64,000 nt of DNA from Bacteroides cellulosilyticus (GCF_020091405.1 NZ_CP081903.1:2232001-2296000), one strand, 5' to 3'; positions 44,073-53,137 are shown, numbered from the stretch's first letter. Numbers and translations are program-made. The notes: generated by a model not told the origin, from the sequence alone.

Positions 44073-45905
44073 TCAATATTCCCCATTCGCCTTAATCAGC
44101 TCAATCAGTTTCTCCACCGCCTCTTCTTCGGGAATATTCTTTTCGATGCATTCTTTCTTCTTATACAGACTGATTTTTCCACGTCCGGCACCTACGTAGC
44201 CATAGTCAGCATCAGCCATTTCTCCGGGACCATTGACGATGCAGCCCATAATACCTATTTTCAATCCTTTCAGGTGTGAAGTTGCGGCTTTTACACGTGC
44301 TATGGTGCTTTGAAGATCGAACAGGGTACGTCCGCATCCGGGACAGGAGATATATTCCGTCTTGCTGGTGCGCACGCGTCCGGCTTGCAGAATACCAAAG
44401 GCTGTGGCATCTACTACGGCATGAGTGAGACTTCCCTGGTTGAACAGGAAAATACCATCGCAAAGACCGTCGAAGATAAGTGCTCCCATGTCGGCAGCAG
44501 ATTTTATCTGCAAGTCCTCCGCTTCATTTTCAGCATAGTGCTGGAAGAATACAACCGGATTTTTCAGTCCTTCCTGCATCAACTGGTGAACTAAGGCACG
44601 ATGTTCCCCAAGTCGGTTAGGATGGTTACTCTGTGATATAATGACTACTTCCGGATGATATTTCAGACAAGCAATCACTTCTTCCGTTTGTGCCATGTAA
44701 GGCATGAACATGAATTTCAAATCGGCTTGGCAATTGCCCATAAGTGGCATCTGCTGGTAATTGAAAGCCGGATAAGTTCCGGGCTCTTCTTCCCATACAT
44801 CCGCATCCAGGATGTATTCCACTCCTTCTTCACGAATTTCCGGTAAGGCACGTCCGGCGTAGATATAATCCGGAATGAATTGCGGGTTCGTATCAAACTT
44901 TCCGTCCATGCGTTCGGCAATGACTACAGGCAGGTGATTCCCACCTATGTTGCGTACGGCAGTTGTCTCACGTCGTGTCGGAGAAAGATAGTTGAAACTT
45001 TCCGCTTCCACTCCGGGTATATAAGGATGATCCTGGTGCTGCATGATGTAATCCACCAACTTGCGTGCTACAGGTATTTCTGCTTCCGGAGCTTCGCTCA
45101 GAGAAACGCGGATGGTATCACCCAGACCGTCGGCTAGCAATGCACCGATGCCCAGGGCAGACTTGATACGTCCGTCCTCACCATCCCCGGCTTCTGTAAC
45201 GCCAAGGTGCAGCGGGAATTGCATTCCTTCCTTTTCCATTACGGCAGCCAGCAGGCGAACCGTTTTTACCATTACCACTGTATTGGAGGCTTTAATAGAG
45301 ATAACAACATCTGTAAAGTCTTCTTTTACACAGATGCGCAGGAACTCCATGCACGATTCCACCATACCTTCCGGTGTATCGCCATAGCGAGACATAATGC
45401 GGTCGGACAGTGAGCCATGATTTACACCGATGCGGATAGCTGTATGATTCTCCTTGCAGATATTCAGGAAAGGAATGAACCGGTCATGTATCTTCTGCAA
45501 CTCTTGTGCATACTCTTCGTCTGTATATTCCAGATGCTTGAAGGTGCGTGCGGCATCTACATAGTTTCCCGGATTGATGCGTACTTTCTCAACGTACTGC
45601 GCTGCTACGTCTGCCACTTTTGGATTGAAGTGGATGTCGGCAACCAGTGGAACCATATATCCGTCCCGGCGCAAACCGGCATTGATGTTCATCAGGTTTT
45701 CCGCTTCTTTAATGCCTTGTGCTGTCAGACGTACATATTCACCTCCGGCATCTACAATGCGTTTGGCCTGTGCCACGCTGGCTTCTGTATCCTGCGTAGC
45801 GGTATTTGTCATACTCTGTATGCGTATAGGATTGGAGCCGCCCATAGGGGTGGCTCCAATATTTACTTCTGATGTTTCCCGACGGGAATAGTTGAATAAA
45901 TCCAC
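44073..45905 (-). CDS. ispG: 4-hydroxy-3-methylbut-2-enyl diphosphate synthase (long form)
   Basis: 610 residues. It catalyses the penultimate step of the MEP isoprenoid pathway, reducing MEcPP to HMBPP with a [4Fe-4S] cluster. The N-terminal TIM barrel begins with GGSNPIRIQSMTNT. A large insertion of about 200-230 residues, shared with Bacteroidetes and plastid enzymes, separates it from the cluster-binding C-terminal domain (SCPGCGRTLFDLQ and GCIVNGPGEMADADYGYVG). It leads the minus-strand core block with purE, gcvH and rpoN. Confidence 0.97.
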   Translation of the reverse strand: MDLFNYSRRETSEVNIGATPMGGSNPIRIQSMTNTATQDTEASVAQAKRIVDAGGEYVRLTAQGIKEAENLMNINAGLRRDGYMVPLVADIHFNPKVADVAAQYVEKVRINPGNYVDAARTFKHLEYTDEEYAQELQKIHDRFIPFLNICKENHTAIRIGVNHGSLSDRIMSRYGDTPEGMVESCMEFLRICVKEDFTDVVISIKASNTVVMVKTVRLLAAVMEKEGMQFPLHLGVTEAGDGEDGRIKSALGIGALLADGLGDTIRVSLSEAPEAEIPVARKLVDYIMQHQDHPYIPGVEAESFNYLSPTRRETTAVRNIGGNHLPVVIAERMDGKFDTNPQFIPDYIYAGRALPEIREEGVEYILDADVWEEEPGTYPAFNYQQMPLMGNCQADLKFMFMPYMAQTEEVIACLKYHPEVVIISQSNHPNRLGEHRALVHQLMQEGLKNPVVFFQHYAENEAEDLQIKSAADMGALIFDGLCDGIFLFNQGSLTHAVVDATAFGILQAGRVRTSKTEYISCPGCGRTLFDLQSTIARVKAATSHLKGLKIGIMGCIVNGPGEMADADYGYVGAGRGKISLYKKKECIEKNIPEEEAVEKLIELIKANGEY

Positions 45906-45911
45906 GATGAA

Positions 45912-45993
45912 AATGATGAATTAAGAATGAAGAATGGAGAATTACCATGCGGCATAATTGCGCAGCCAATTCTTTATTCTTCATTCTTCATTA
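45912..45993. repeat. Short-word hairpin with a CCATGCGG core between purE and ispG
   Basis: Arms GAATTAAGAATGAAGAATGG... and ...CTTTATTCTTCATTCTTC flank the core CCATGCGGCATAATTGCGCAGCC (45945-45967). The core is nearly identical to that at 43993-44015 although the arms are unrelated. Confidence 0.75.
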
Positions 45994-46503
45994 TTAATTA
46001 ACTTTGTACTCGTACTTTACTTCTTTCAGTTCCTCGTTCGCCTTTACGATTTTCTTTTTCAGCCCTTCTTTGTAGGCTGCAAAAGTTTCAGCGAGATCGG
46101 CATCGCTCAAAGCTAGCATTTGTATAGCAAGAATGGCAGCATTCATGGCGCCATTGATGGCAACTGTGGCTACAGGGATTCCGGGAGGCATCTGAATGAT
46201 AGAGTAGAGAGCATCTACGCCATCCAGCACAGAACCTTTAACGGGAACTCCGATGACAGGCAGTGTAGTGTTGGCAGCGATGACTCCGGGCAGAGCGGCG
46301 GCCATGCCGGCGGCTGCGATTATCACCTTAACGCCGCGTCCGCGGGCGTTCTTTGCAAAATCCTCTACAGCTTCCGGAGTGCGGTGTGCAGAAAGAGCGT
46401 TCATTTCGAACGGTACATGTAAATCATTCAGCAGTTGAGCGGCCTTTTCCATAACAGGAAGGTCGGAGGTGCTGCCCATGATGATGCTTACTAATGGAGA
46501 CAT
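45994..46503 (-). CDS. purE: N5-carboxyaminoimidazole ribonucleotide mutase
   Basis: 169 residues, the normal length of class I PurE. It moves the carboxyl group of N5-CAIR to give CAIR in purine synthesis. Motifs: SIIMGSTSDLPVME near the start, SAHRTPE, AAAGMAAALPGV and GVPVKG...SIIQMPPGIPVATV. It lies between gcvH and ispG on the minus strand; the gap upstream holds a 22-bp hairpin that may end gcvH transcripts. Confidence 0.97.
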   Translation of the reverse strand: MSPLVSIIMGSTSDLPVMEKAAQLLNDLHVPFEMNALSAHRTPEAVEDFAKNARGRGVKVIIAAAGMAAALPGVIAANTTLPVIGVPVKGSVLDGVDALYSIIQMPPGIPVATVAINGAMNAAILAIQMLALSDADLAETFAAYKEGLKKKIVKANEELKEVKYEYKVN

Positions 46504-46523
46504 AATTATTTAGTTATTAGTGT

Positions 46524-46581
46524 TTAGTGATTAGTGATTAGCAAACTTCTCAATATCAATTTGCTAATCACTAATCACTAA
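46524..46581. terminator. 22-bp A+T-rich hairpin between gcvH and purE
   Basis: Perfect 22-bp arms 46524-46545 and 46560-46581, built of TTAGTGA words and ending in GCAAA / TTTGC, with a 14-nt loop. It is a probable terminator of the gcvH transcript. Confidence 0.7.
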
Positions 46582-46584
46582 TAG

Positions 46585-46965
46585 TTAATCGTTAATCAAC
46601 GCTTTGTAGGCAGCAGCATCCAGTAATGAATCAAAATCTGCATCAGCATCCGGCTTCATTTTGATGAGCCAGCCTTCGCCGTACGGATCTTTGTTTACCA
46701 GTTCCGGCTGGTCGGCAAGAGCCTCGTTTTGCTCCAGGATTTCTCCGCCTACGGGCAAGAAAAGATCCGAAATGGTTTTCACTACTTCAATGGTCCCGAA
46801 TACTTCGTCGGCTGCCAATGTTTCGCCCTCTGCCTGGATATCTACGAATACGATATCGCCCAATTGTGCCTGAGCGTAATCGGTGATACCTACATAAGCT
46901 ACATTGCCTTCAAGGCGTATCCACTCGTGTTCTTTGGTGTACTTTACATTTTCTGGGAAATTCAT
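46585..46965 (-). CDS. gcvH: Glycine cleavage system H protein
   Basis: 126 residues from the ATG at 46965 (an ATG two codons earlier at 46971 is also possible). H carries the methylamine of glycine on a lipoyl group between the P, T and L proteins. The start NVKYTKEHEWIR and the lipoylation site, the Lys in FGTIEVVKTISDLF, are clear, as is YGEGWLIKM near the C-terminus. P, T and L genes are not in the window. Confidence 0.95.
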   Translation of the reverse strand: MNFPENVKYTKEHEWIRLEGNVAYVGITDYAQAQLGDIVFVDIQAEGETLAADEVFGTIEVVKTISDLFLPVGGEILEQNEALADQPELVNKDPYGEGWLIKMKPDADADFDSLLDAAAYKALIND

Positions 46966-47036
46966 GATCATTATTTTTAAAGGTTAATACTATAAGTCTA
47001 TTTATATGGCTGAAATAACATTCTGTTCTTTACTGC

Positions 47037-47702
47037 TTAAAATAAGAAAACACGGAACAGGATATTACTCAGTGGATGAAGCACCAATAAGGAGCAAATT
47101 AATCCTACGGCAAAACCTACCAGTACCTCTCCCAATGTATGATGCTGTAAAATAATACGTGCTGTGCCCAGGACACCTGCAATCAGGATGAACAGACATA
47201 GCCACCATACCGGATTGTATCCGAACAAGGCACTGAAAGATACCAGCCCTCCTACAATAGCCCCTACACCTGCCATGTGCTCGCTTAACTTCCATTTCAG
47301 ATTGACAACAATGCAGATAACCATCATGATCAATGCAGCAAGAATAATCCCCGTCATGTACCAAGGGATATTCAGGCGGTGCATCATCACCAGGCAGAAT
47401 ACGTATGAAGTAATAGTAAGCAGGAATGGCATAAAGCGCCGCTTACGTTCACCCAAGTCTTCGGGACTGAAACCGTTGATTTTACGGAACAGGAAGATGG
47501 TGAGCGTAGGCATAAGAATAGTGAAGCAGTACACTACTCCCAGCACAATCAGCTTATACTGTATAGGCATGATGCGCAGGTACGAGAAAAGGAACAGAAT
47601 CAGAAACGCCAGGAACGGGATGGAAAACGGCGTGAATATAGCCGATATCACCCGGGCTGTCCGGATTAAGGTTCTGTCTGCTACAATATGTTGTTCTTCC
47701 AT
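47037..47702 (-). CDS. PAP2-like polytopic membrane protein
   Basis: 221 residues from the ATG at 47702; an upstream in-frame TTG at 47717 is weaker. It has about six hydrophobic helices. The C-terminal part resembles a PAP2 lipid-phosphatase core: SEHMAGVGA in place of PSGH and ARIILQHHTLGEVLVG in place of the SR...H...D motif. The usual first motif is not clear (KRRFMPF may be a remnant), so activity is uncertain. It lies 23 bp after rpoN and is probably co-transcribed with it. Confidence 0.75.
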   Translation of the reverse strand: MEEQHIVADRTLIRTARVISAIFTPFSIPFLAFLILFLFSYLRIMPIQYKLIVLGVVYCFTILMPTLTIFLFRKINGFSPEDLGERKRRFMPFLLTITSYVFCLVMMHRLNIPWYMTGIILAALIMMVICIVVNLKWKLSEHMAGVGAIVGGLVSFSALFGYNPVWWLCLFILIAGVLGTARIILQHHTLGEVLVGFAVGLICSLLVLHPLSNILFRVFLF

Positions 47703-47725
47703 GAATAGAGTTCTCAAATTAATAA

Positions 47726-49216
47726 TTATCTCCTCAACCTTGCCACCGGTATGTTCAACTGTTGCCTGTACTTGGCTACCGTGCGGCGTGCTATAGGATA
47801 TCCTTTTTCTTTCAGTATATCCGTCAGTTCATCATCCGTATAAGGTTTCTTTTTATCTTCATTGTCAATGCATTCTTTCAATATCTTACGAATCTCACGT
47901 ACAGACATTTCCTCACCGTCTTCGGTGACGTATCCATCACTGAAGAAGAATTTCAGTGAATAGATGCCATAGTTGGTTTGCACATATTTGCTGTTGCTGA
48001 CGCGGGAGATGGTTGAAATGTCCAGTCCGGTACGTTCGGCAACGTCTTTCAATATCATAGGGCGCAACAATGATTCGTCTCCTTCGAGGAAGAACGGGCG
48101 TTGCAGGTCGATAATGGCTTGCATGGTAGTCATTAATGTATTCTGGCGCTGCTTCACGGCATCAATAAAGCCTTGTGCTGAATCCATCTTCTGCTTCAGG
48201 AACATCATGGCTTCTTTCGACTCTTTCGATTGGTTAGCCCTGTTTTTGGTATGTTCTTCCACCATCTCGGTGAAGTCACGGCTCATACGCAGTTCCGGAA
48301 CGTTCCGGTTGTTCAGAGCCAGGTTGATGGTGCCGTCGTCGTATGTATCTACAATGAAGTCGGGGATGATCTGTTGCATGTTCCGGCCGATGGCTTCACC
48401 CAGGGAGGCACCCGGACGCGGATTGAGTTTGCAGATCTCTTTGATAGCCTGTTCAAAAGCATCTTCTTCCAGTCCGAGCTTCTGCTGTATCTTGTCCCAA
48501 TGCTTACGGGTAAATTCTTCGTAACATTCGGAGATGATCGCTTCTTCTATATAAAGTAGAGGGTTCGGGGTGAAGTGCTGTTGCTCTATCTTGCGATGAA
48601 TCTGAATGAGCAGGCATTCTTGTAGGTTGCGTGCACCGAGTCCGGCGGGATCAAAGTCCTGGATGATCTTCAGTGCCTCTTCCAATTCTTCCTGGGTACA
48701 TTCGATGCCGGCATAGATGGCGAGTTCATCACAGATGCTATCCAGAGACTTACGTAACAGGCCATCGTCATCCAATGATCCGATCAGATATTCCGCCAGT
48801 TCACGTTGGTGCTCGGTCAAGTCACGTTCGCTTAGCTGCTCCTTCAGGGTTTCGTAAAAAGAAGTGGCGTCGGAGAAAGGAATTTCTTCGGCCTGTTCAC
48901 CTTTGCTACGGTTGTTTTCCTGCAATTTGTAGTCGGGGATATCGTCTTCGCTCAGATAGTCGCTTAATGAATCATATTCGTTGGCTCCGTTGTCTTCTGC
49001 GGAACCTTCCGTATCGGAATTATCAGAAAAGTCGTCACTTGCCGTATCTTCCTTTCCTTCTTCCAGAGCCGGATTTTCCAGAAGTTCCGCATGTATACGG
49101 TCTTCCAGTTCTACAGCGGGCAATTCCAGTAGCTTCACTACCAGAATCTGCTGGGGCGACAGTGTTTGTACCTGTTGCTGCGCTTGAGTTTGTACTTGTC
49201 TGGAACCTTGTGCCAT
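47726..49216 (-). CDS. rpoN: RNA polymerase sigma-54 factor
   Basis: 496 residues. Region I at the N-terminus is Gln-rich (LSPQQILVVKLLELP), followed by an acidic linker (about 55-130), the core-binding domain, the DNA-binding HTH, and the C-terminal RpoN box ARRTVAKYR, all typical. It directs transcription that depends on AAA+ enhancer-binding proteins; none is in the window. Its start is preceded by a -7 box (49242-49249) inside a promoter-operator module shared with the next gene. Confidence 0.97.
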   Translation of the reverse strand: MAQGSRQVQTQAQQQVQTLSPQQILVVKLLELPAVELEDRIHAELLENPALEEGKEDTASDDFSDNSDTEGSAEDNGANEYDSLSDYLSEDDIPDYKLQENNRSKGEQAEEIPFSDATSFYETLKEQLSERDLTEHQRELAEYLIGSLDDDGLLRKSLDSICDELAIYAGIECTQEELEEALKIIQDFDPAGLGARNLQECLLIQIHRKIEQQHFTPNPLLYIEEAIISECYEEFTRKHWDKIQQKLGLEEDAFEQAIKEICKLNPRPGASLGEAIGRNMQQIIPDFIVDTYDDGTINLALNNRNVPELRMSRDFTEMVEEHTKNRANQSKESKEAMMFLKQKMDSAQGFIDAVKQRQNTLMTTMQAIIDLQRPFFLEGDESLLRPMILKDVAERTGLDISTISRVSNSKYVQTNYGIYSLKFFFSDGYVTEDGEEMSVREIRKILKECIDNEDKKKPYTDDELTDILKEKGYPIARRTVAKYRQQLNIPVARLRR

Positions 49217-49241
49217 ACTTATTCTTTTCTTTTACTCGCCG

Positions 49242-49313
49242 CAAAGATAATGCAAACCGAGACAGAATAAAATGAACTCGTTCATTTTTTATGCCGAGGC
49301 GCAACTTATCTTC
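49242..49313 (-). promoter_or_regulatory. rpoN promoter-operator module (inverted copy)
   Basis: On the minus strand the 72-bp stretch ends with the -7 box TATCTTTG (49242-49249) and contains the palindrome AAAATGAAC-ga-GTTCATTTT (49269-49288). It aligns over its whole length with the two modules at 49428-49498 and 49504-49573; the last 18 bp, CGGTTTGCATTATCTTTG, are identical to the copy before the aminopeptidase gene. Confidence 0.85.
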
Positions 49314-49357
49314 ACACTTTTTGCAAAAATAGTGAATAGTTCGGGAACGCGAAATGT

Positions 49358-49417
49358 TCTCGGCATAAGTTTTTCATGCAAGCATGAAAGATTGGCGCCT
49401 AATTTACATTATCTTTG
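49358..49417 (+). promoter_or_regulatory. Diverged promoter-operator module
   Basis: Palindrome TTTCATGC-aa-GCATGAAA (49372-49389), then 20 bp, then TATCTTTG (49410-49417). The arrangement matches the neighbouring modules although the palindrome arms differ in sequence. Confidence 0.65.
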
Positions 49418-49427
49418 CTAAAAGCGA

Positions 49428-49498
49428 AGATAAGCTGTACATCAGCAATAAAAAATAGGCAAGCTTATTTTGTGCTGCTTTCGGTTTGCATTATCTTT
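49428..49498 (+). promoter_or_regulatory. Promoter-operator module, direct copy 1
   Basis: 71 bp with palindrome AAAATAGGC-aa-GCTTATTTT (49452-49471), -33 TTTG (49469-49472) and -7 TATCTTTA (49492-49499; the last base is A instead of the consensus G). Confidence 0.85.
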
Positions 49499-49503
49499 AA
49501 ATA

Positions 49504-49573
49504 AGATAAGCTGCACCTCAGCATTAAAAATAAGCAAGCTTATTTTGTACTGCTTTCGGTTTGCATTATCTTT
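49504..49573 (+). promoter_or_regulatory. Promoter-operator module, direct copy 2 (aminopeptidase promoter)
   Basis: 70 bp nearly identical to copy 1. Palindrome AAAATAAGC-aa-GCTTATTTT (49527-49546), -33 TTTG (49544-49547), then 19 bp to -7 TATCTTTG (49567-49574). Start codon 49604 lies 30 bp further on. Confidence 0.88.
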
Positions 49574-49603
49574 GTGCGTATCAACTTAAAAAATTGCAAC
49601 GTT

Positions 49604-50977
49604 ATGTTTGATAAAGAAACTTATGTGCAGCGCAGAGCCCTGCTGAAAAAAAATATTGGCTCCGGAGTGTTACTATTCTTGGGAAATGACGAACAAGGAC
49701 TGAATTATGAAGATAATGCTTTCCGTTATCGTCAGGATTCTACTTTCCTCTACTATTTCGGCTTGTCGTTTGCCGGACTTTCCGCTATTATTGACATCGA
49801 TGAGGACAAAGAAATCATTTTCGGAGACGAACTGACTATCGATCATATTGTATGGATGGGTACGCAGCCGACTCTGAAAGAGAAGAGTGAACGGGTAGGC
49901 ATTCGGGAGACGCTTCCTTCCGCCGGGATTATCAGCTATCTGCACAAAGCCGTACAAAAAGGTCAGACGGTGCATTATCTTCCGCCTTACCGTCCCGAAC
50001 ATAAGTTGAAACTCATGGATTGGCTGGGTATTCCGCCTGCACGTCAGGAAGGTTCCGTGCCGTTTATCCGTGCGGTGGTGGCACAGCGTAATTATAAATC
50101 TGCCGAAGAGATTGCAGAGATAGAAAGAGCATGTGATGTGACTGCCGACATGCATATCAAGGCGATGGAAGTGATTCGTCCGGGTATGTACGAATATGAA
50201 GTTGTGGCAGAGATGAACCGTGTAGCCGAAATGAATAATTGCGAACTTTCTTTCCCTACAATTGCCACAATCAACGGACAGACTTTGCATAATCATTATC
50301 ATGGTAATAGAATTAAATCGGGTGACTTGTTCTTGATCGATGCCGGTGCAGAACTTCCATCAGGCTATTGTGGCGATATGTCGTCTACTGTACCTGCCGA
50401 TAAAACGTTTACTTCGAAGCAACGTGCCGTTTACGAAATTCAGAATGCTATGCATCTGGAATCTGTAAAGGCTCTCCGTCCGGGTATTCCTTATATGGAA
50501 GTGTACGACTTATCTGCCCGCGTAATGGTAGAAGGTTTGAAAGGACTGGGTCTGATGAAAGGAAATGCGGATGATGCAGTGCGCGAAGGTGCCCATGCAT
50601 TGTTCTATCCCCACGGTCTGGGACACATGATGGGACTGGATGTGCATGATATGGAAAATCTGGGCGAAGTGTGGGTAGGCTATGACGGTCAGCCCAAGAG
50701 CACACAGTTCGGACGTAAGTCTCAACGTCTTGCTATTCCTTTGGAACCGGGCTTTGTACATACTGTTGAGCCGGGTATCTACTTCATTCCCGAATTGATT
50801 GATATGTGGAAAGAAGGTAAGAAATTCACTGACTTTATCAATTATGACAAAGTGGAAGAATATCGTGACTTCGGTGGTATCCGCAATGAAGAAGATTATC
50901 TTATTACAGAAACCGGTGCCCGCCGTTTAGGCAAGAAGATACCATTGACTCCGGAAGAAGTGGAAGCTTTGCGATAG
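49604..50977 (+). CDS. Aminopeptidase P family (Xaa-Pro) metallopeptidase
   Basis: 457 residues from the ATG at 49604, fixed by the promoter at 49567. The N-terminal creatinase-like domain (about 1-170) and C-terminal pita-bread domain are clear. Metal ligands are seen in LIDAGAELPSGYCGDMSSTVPA, HGLGHMMGLDVHD and VEPGIY. The enzyme removes an N-terminal residue preceding proline. It is cytoplasmic, with no signal peptide. The thioredoxin-like gene starts about 20 bp after it, so the two may be transcribed together. Confidence 0.93.
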   Translation: MFDKETYVQRRALLKKNIGSGVLLFLGNDEQGLNYEDNAFRYRQDSTFLYYFGLSFAGLSAIIDIDEDKEIIFGDELTIDHIVWMGTQPTLKEKSERVGIRETLPSAGIISYLHKAVQKGQTVHYLPPYRPEHKLKLMDWLGIPPARQEGSVPFIRAVVAQRNYKSAEEIAEIERACDVTADMHIKAMEVIRPGMYEYEVVAEMNRVAEMNNCELSFPTIATINGQTLHNHYHGNRIKSGDLFLIDAGAELPSGYCGDMSSTVPADKTFTSKQRAVYEIQNAMHLESVKALRPGIPYMEVYDLSARVMVEGLKGLGLMKGNADDAVREGAHALFYPHGLGHMMGLDVHDMENLGEVWVGYDGQPKSTQFGRKSQRLAIPLEPGFVHTVEPGIYFIPELIDMWKEGKKFTDFINYDKVEEYRDFGGIRNEEDYLITETGARRLGKKIPLTPEEVEALR

Positions 50978-50999
50978 TATCAATTTAAGAATGAGCCTA

Positions 51000-53078
51000 A
51001 TGAAAAAACTACTATTCTTATTTTGTCTTTTGTCCTGGAGTGCATTAAATGCACAGAAGACGATTAATCGCCCTCCGTTTATAGCAAAGGCAACGGAAAC
51101 CATTGAGATAGCTGCCGTTCATTTATCGGATACAGCTACCGTGATTGATGTGGATGCAAAATTTACTCCAAAGTACTGGATACGTATTGCCCCTGCTACC
51201 TGTCTGGTGGCAGATAATGGTGAACGTTATCAGGTGCGGCAGGGAGTAGGTATTGAGTTGGGACAGGAATTTTGGATGCCGGAATCCGGAGAGGCCTCTT
51301 TCTCTTTGATATTTCCACCTTTGCCGCCATCTGTAAAATCATTCGATTTTGTGGAAGGGGAAGGTGAGAGAGATTTTAATCTTTTCGGTATCAGCCTGAC
51401 CGGAAAGTTGCCTAAGCTCCAATTGCCTAAAGGTTTAGAGAAGGCAGGAAAAATGACTGCTGTAGCTTTGCCGGCTCCTGAAATCAAAGAGGGAACAGCT
51501 ATCATCAGTGGTCGTATTTTGGATTATAAGCCTTCATTCCGATTGAAAGCTGAATTACATTCTGCTGATTTCTTATCTGTCTATGGACAAAAGAATACAG
51601 AGTTAGAATTGGATGAAGCGGGAAACTTCCATACGGAAGTTTCAGTTTCACATCCTTCTATCGCCTATTTAGGTGTGGGTGGATCCGTTGTTTCTTTTTT
51701 GTTGTCTCCGGGTGGAGAAACCAAGGTTACCGTAAATCTTCGTGAAATGACGCGTGCTTCCAGTCGTTTACAGAAAGATACGAAGGCTGAAGGGAAGAAG
51801 GTTTATTTTGAAGGACTGAATGCAGGATTGAATACGGAGATGAATTCCGGACTGGAAATTCCTCTTTGTTCTGTTGAGCTGAAAGACTTATATGACATGA
51901 CTCCGGATCAGTATAAAGCATATTGCATGCGGAAATATGAAGAAGCGAACAATGTGATTCGTGCCAATAAGAAAATAAGTGCAGCTTATGCGGAATTGTT
52001 GACGGTGCTGAATAAAGATGCATTGTATGGACTATTATGTGGATATGATTATCAGCTATTGCAGGCTTATGCTCAGCAAAAAGGACTGTCGTTGCGTGAT
52101 GCCGGTAAGGAGTATCTCTCAAAGGAACCGTCAGATGGCTATTTTGACTTTTTAAGTAAACTGGATTACATTAATTCATCCAAGTCTGTGTATTGCTTCA
52201 ATTATTTCGCTATGGTAAGGAATACTGCATATATCCATTTGCCGTCTGTTAAGACCGTAGGTATCTTTGATTACTTACTTGACTCATCCAAAGTAAGTCC
52301 GGAGGATAAGGAAGCCATGAAGAAATACCGTGATAATCCTTCGTCGCAGGATGCTTCTATAATGAGGGTGCTGAGAGATAAGTATGACAACCTCTTTCAG
52401 GAGTGTGGCAAGTTGGCTTTGGAAGCTAATCAGAAGGCGGTTGGAGAGGTAATAGGAGGTAAAGGTATCTATCATGATGTGCAGACGGCAATGCAATGTG
52501 CTTCGAAACTGGAAGATTTTATGCCTTTGACTGAAGACGATTTTGCTGCATTACGCACGATTGAGAATCCCTATTTCCTGAACCAATTGACTGCAATGAA
52601 TACAGAGCTGCTTCAGAAGATAGAAGAAAATAAGAAGAAGCGCAGTTTTATGGTTCGTACTCTGCCCGAAGATGTGAAGGACGATGCCCTTTTTGAAGCC
52701 ATTGTCGATCCGTTCAAGGGTAAAGTAGTGCTTGTTGATTTCTGGGCTACCTGGTGCGGACCTTGTAAGATGGCTATGAAGATGATGAAACCCATGAAGG
52801 AGGAACTGATAGATAAAGATATCGTGTATGTCTTTATTGCCGGTGAAAATTCTCCGGAGACAACATGGAACAATATGATACCCGATATTCATGGTGAGCA
52901 TTACCGGTTGACCAATGCTCAGTGGGCAGCTATTTGTGATAAATTCGAAGTCCGTGGCGTACCTACTTATTTGGTGCTCGACCGTGCAGGGAAACAAACG
53001 TACCGGTCAGTAGGTTTTCCGGGAACGGATACGGTGAAAGGTGAATTACTGAAAGCATTAAATTCTTCCGGCAATTAA
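51000..53078 (+). CDS. Secreted thioredoxin-like protein
   Basis: 692 residues from the ATG at 51000 (an ATG at 50991 is also in frame). A signal peptide ends at LNAQ. Residues about 170-280 look like a DUF4369-type beta domain (AIISGRILDYKPSFRLKAEL). A helical middle region follows. The C-terminal domain (about 555-690) is thioredoxin/TlpA-like with FWATWCGPCKMAM, so the CxxC is intact, and GVPTYLVLD with the cis-proline. It probably acts in envelope disulfide exchange or reductive repair. A terminator follows at 53096. Confidence 0.87.
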   Translation: MKKLLFLFCLLSWSALNAQKTINRPPFIAKATETIEIAAVHLSDTATVIDVDAKFTPKYWIRIAPATCLVADNGERYQVRQGVGIELGQEFWMPESGEASFSLIFPPLPPSVKSFDFVEGEGERDFNLFGISLTGKLPKLQLPKGLEKAGKMTAVALPAPEIKEGTAIISGRILDYKPSFRLKAELHSADFLSVYGQKNTELELDEAGNFHTEVSVSHPSIAYLGVGGSVVSFLLSPGGETKVTVNLREMTRASSRLQKDTKAEGKKVYFEGLNAGLNTEMNSGLEIPLCSVELKDLYDMTPDQYKAYCMRKYEEANNVIRANKKISAAYAELLTVLNKDALYGLLCGYDYQLLQAYAQQKGLSLRDAGKEYLSKEPSDGYFDFLSKLDYINSSKSVYCFNYFAMVRNTAYIHLPSVKTVGIFDYLLDSSKVSPEDKEAMKKYRDNPSSQDASIMRVLRDKYDNLFQECGKLALEANQKAVGEVIGGKGIYHDVQTAMQCASKLEDFMPLTEDDFAALRTIENPYFLNQLTAMNTELLQKIEENKKKRSFMVRTLPEDVKDDALFEAIVDPFKGKVVLVDFWATWCGPCKMAMKMMKPMKEELIDKDIVYVFIAGENSPETTWNNMIPDIHGEHYRLTNAQWAAICDKFEVRGVPTYLVLDRAGKQTYRSVGFPGTDTVKGELLKALNSSGN

Positions 53079-53095
53079 TCCTCTATAACTCTAAT

Positions 53096-53137
53096 AAATG
53101 AAAGAAGAGGCAGCCTTAACTGTCTCTTCTTTCATTT
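53096..53137. terminator. Terminator between thioredoxin-like and PepSY-like genes
   Basis: Perfect 14-bp stem AAATGAAAGAAGAG (53096-53109) / CTCTTCTTTCATTT (53124-53137), separating convergent genes. Confidence 0.85.
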
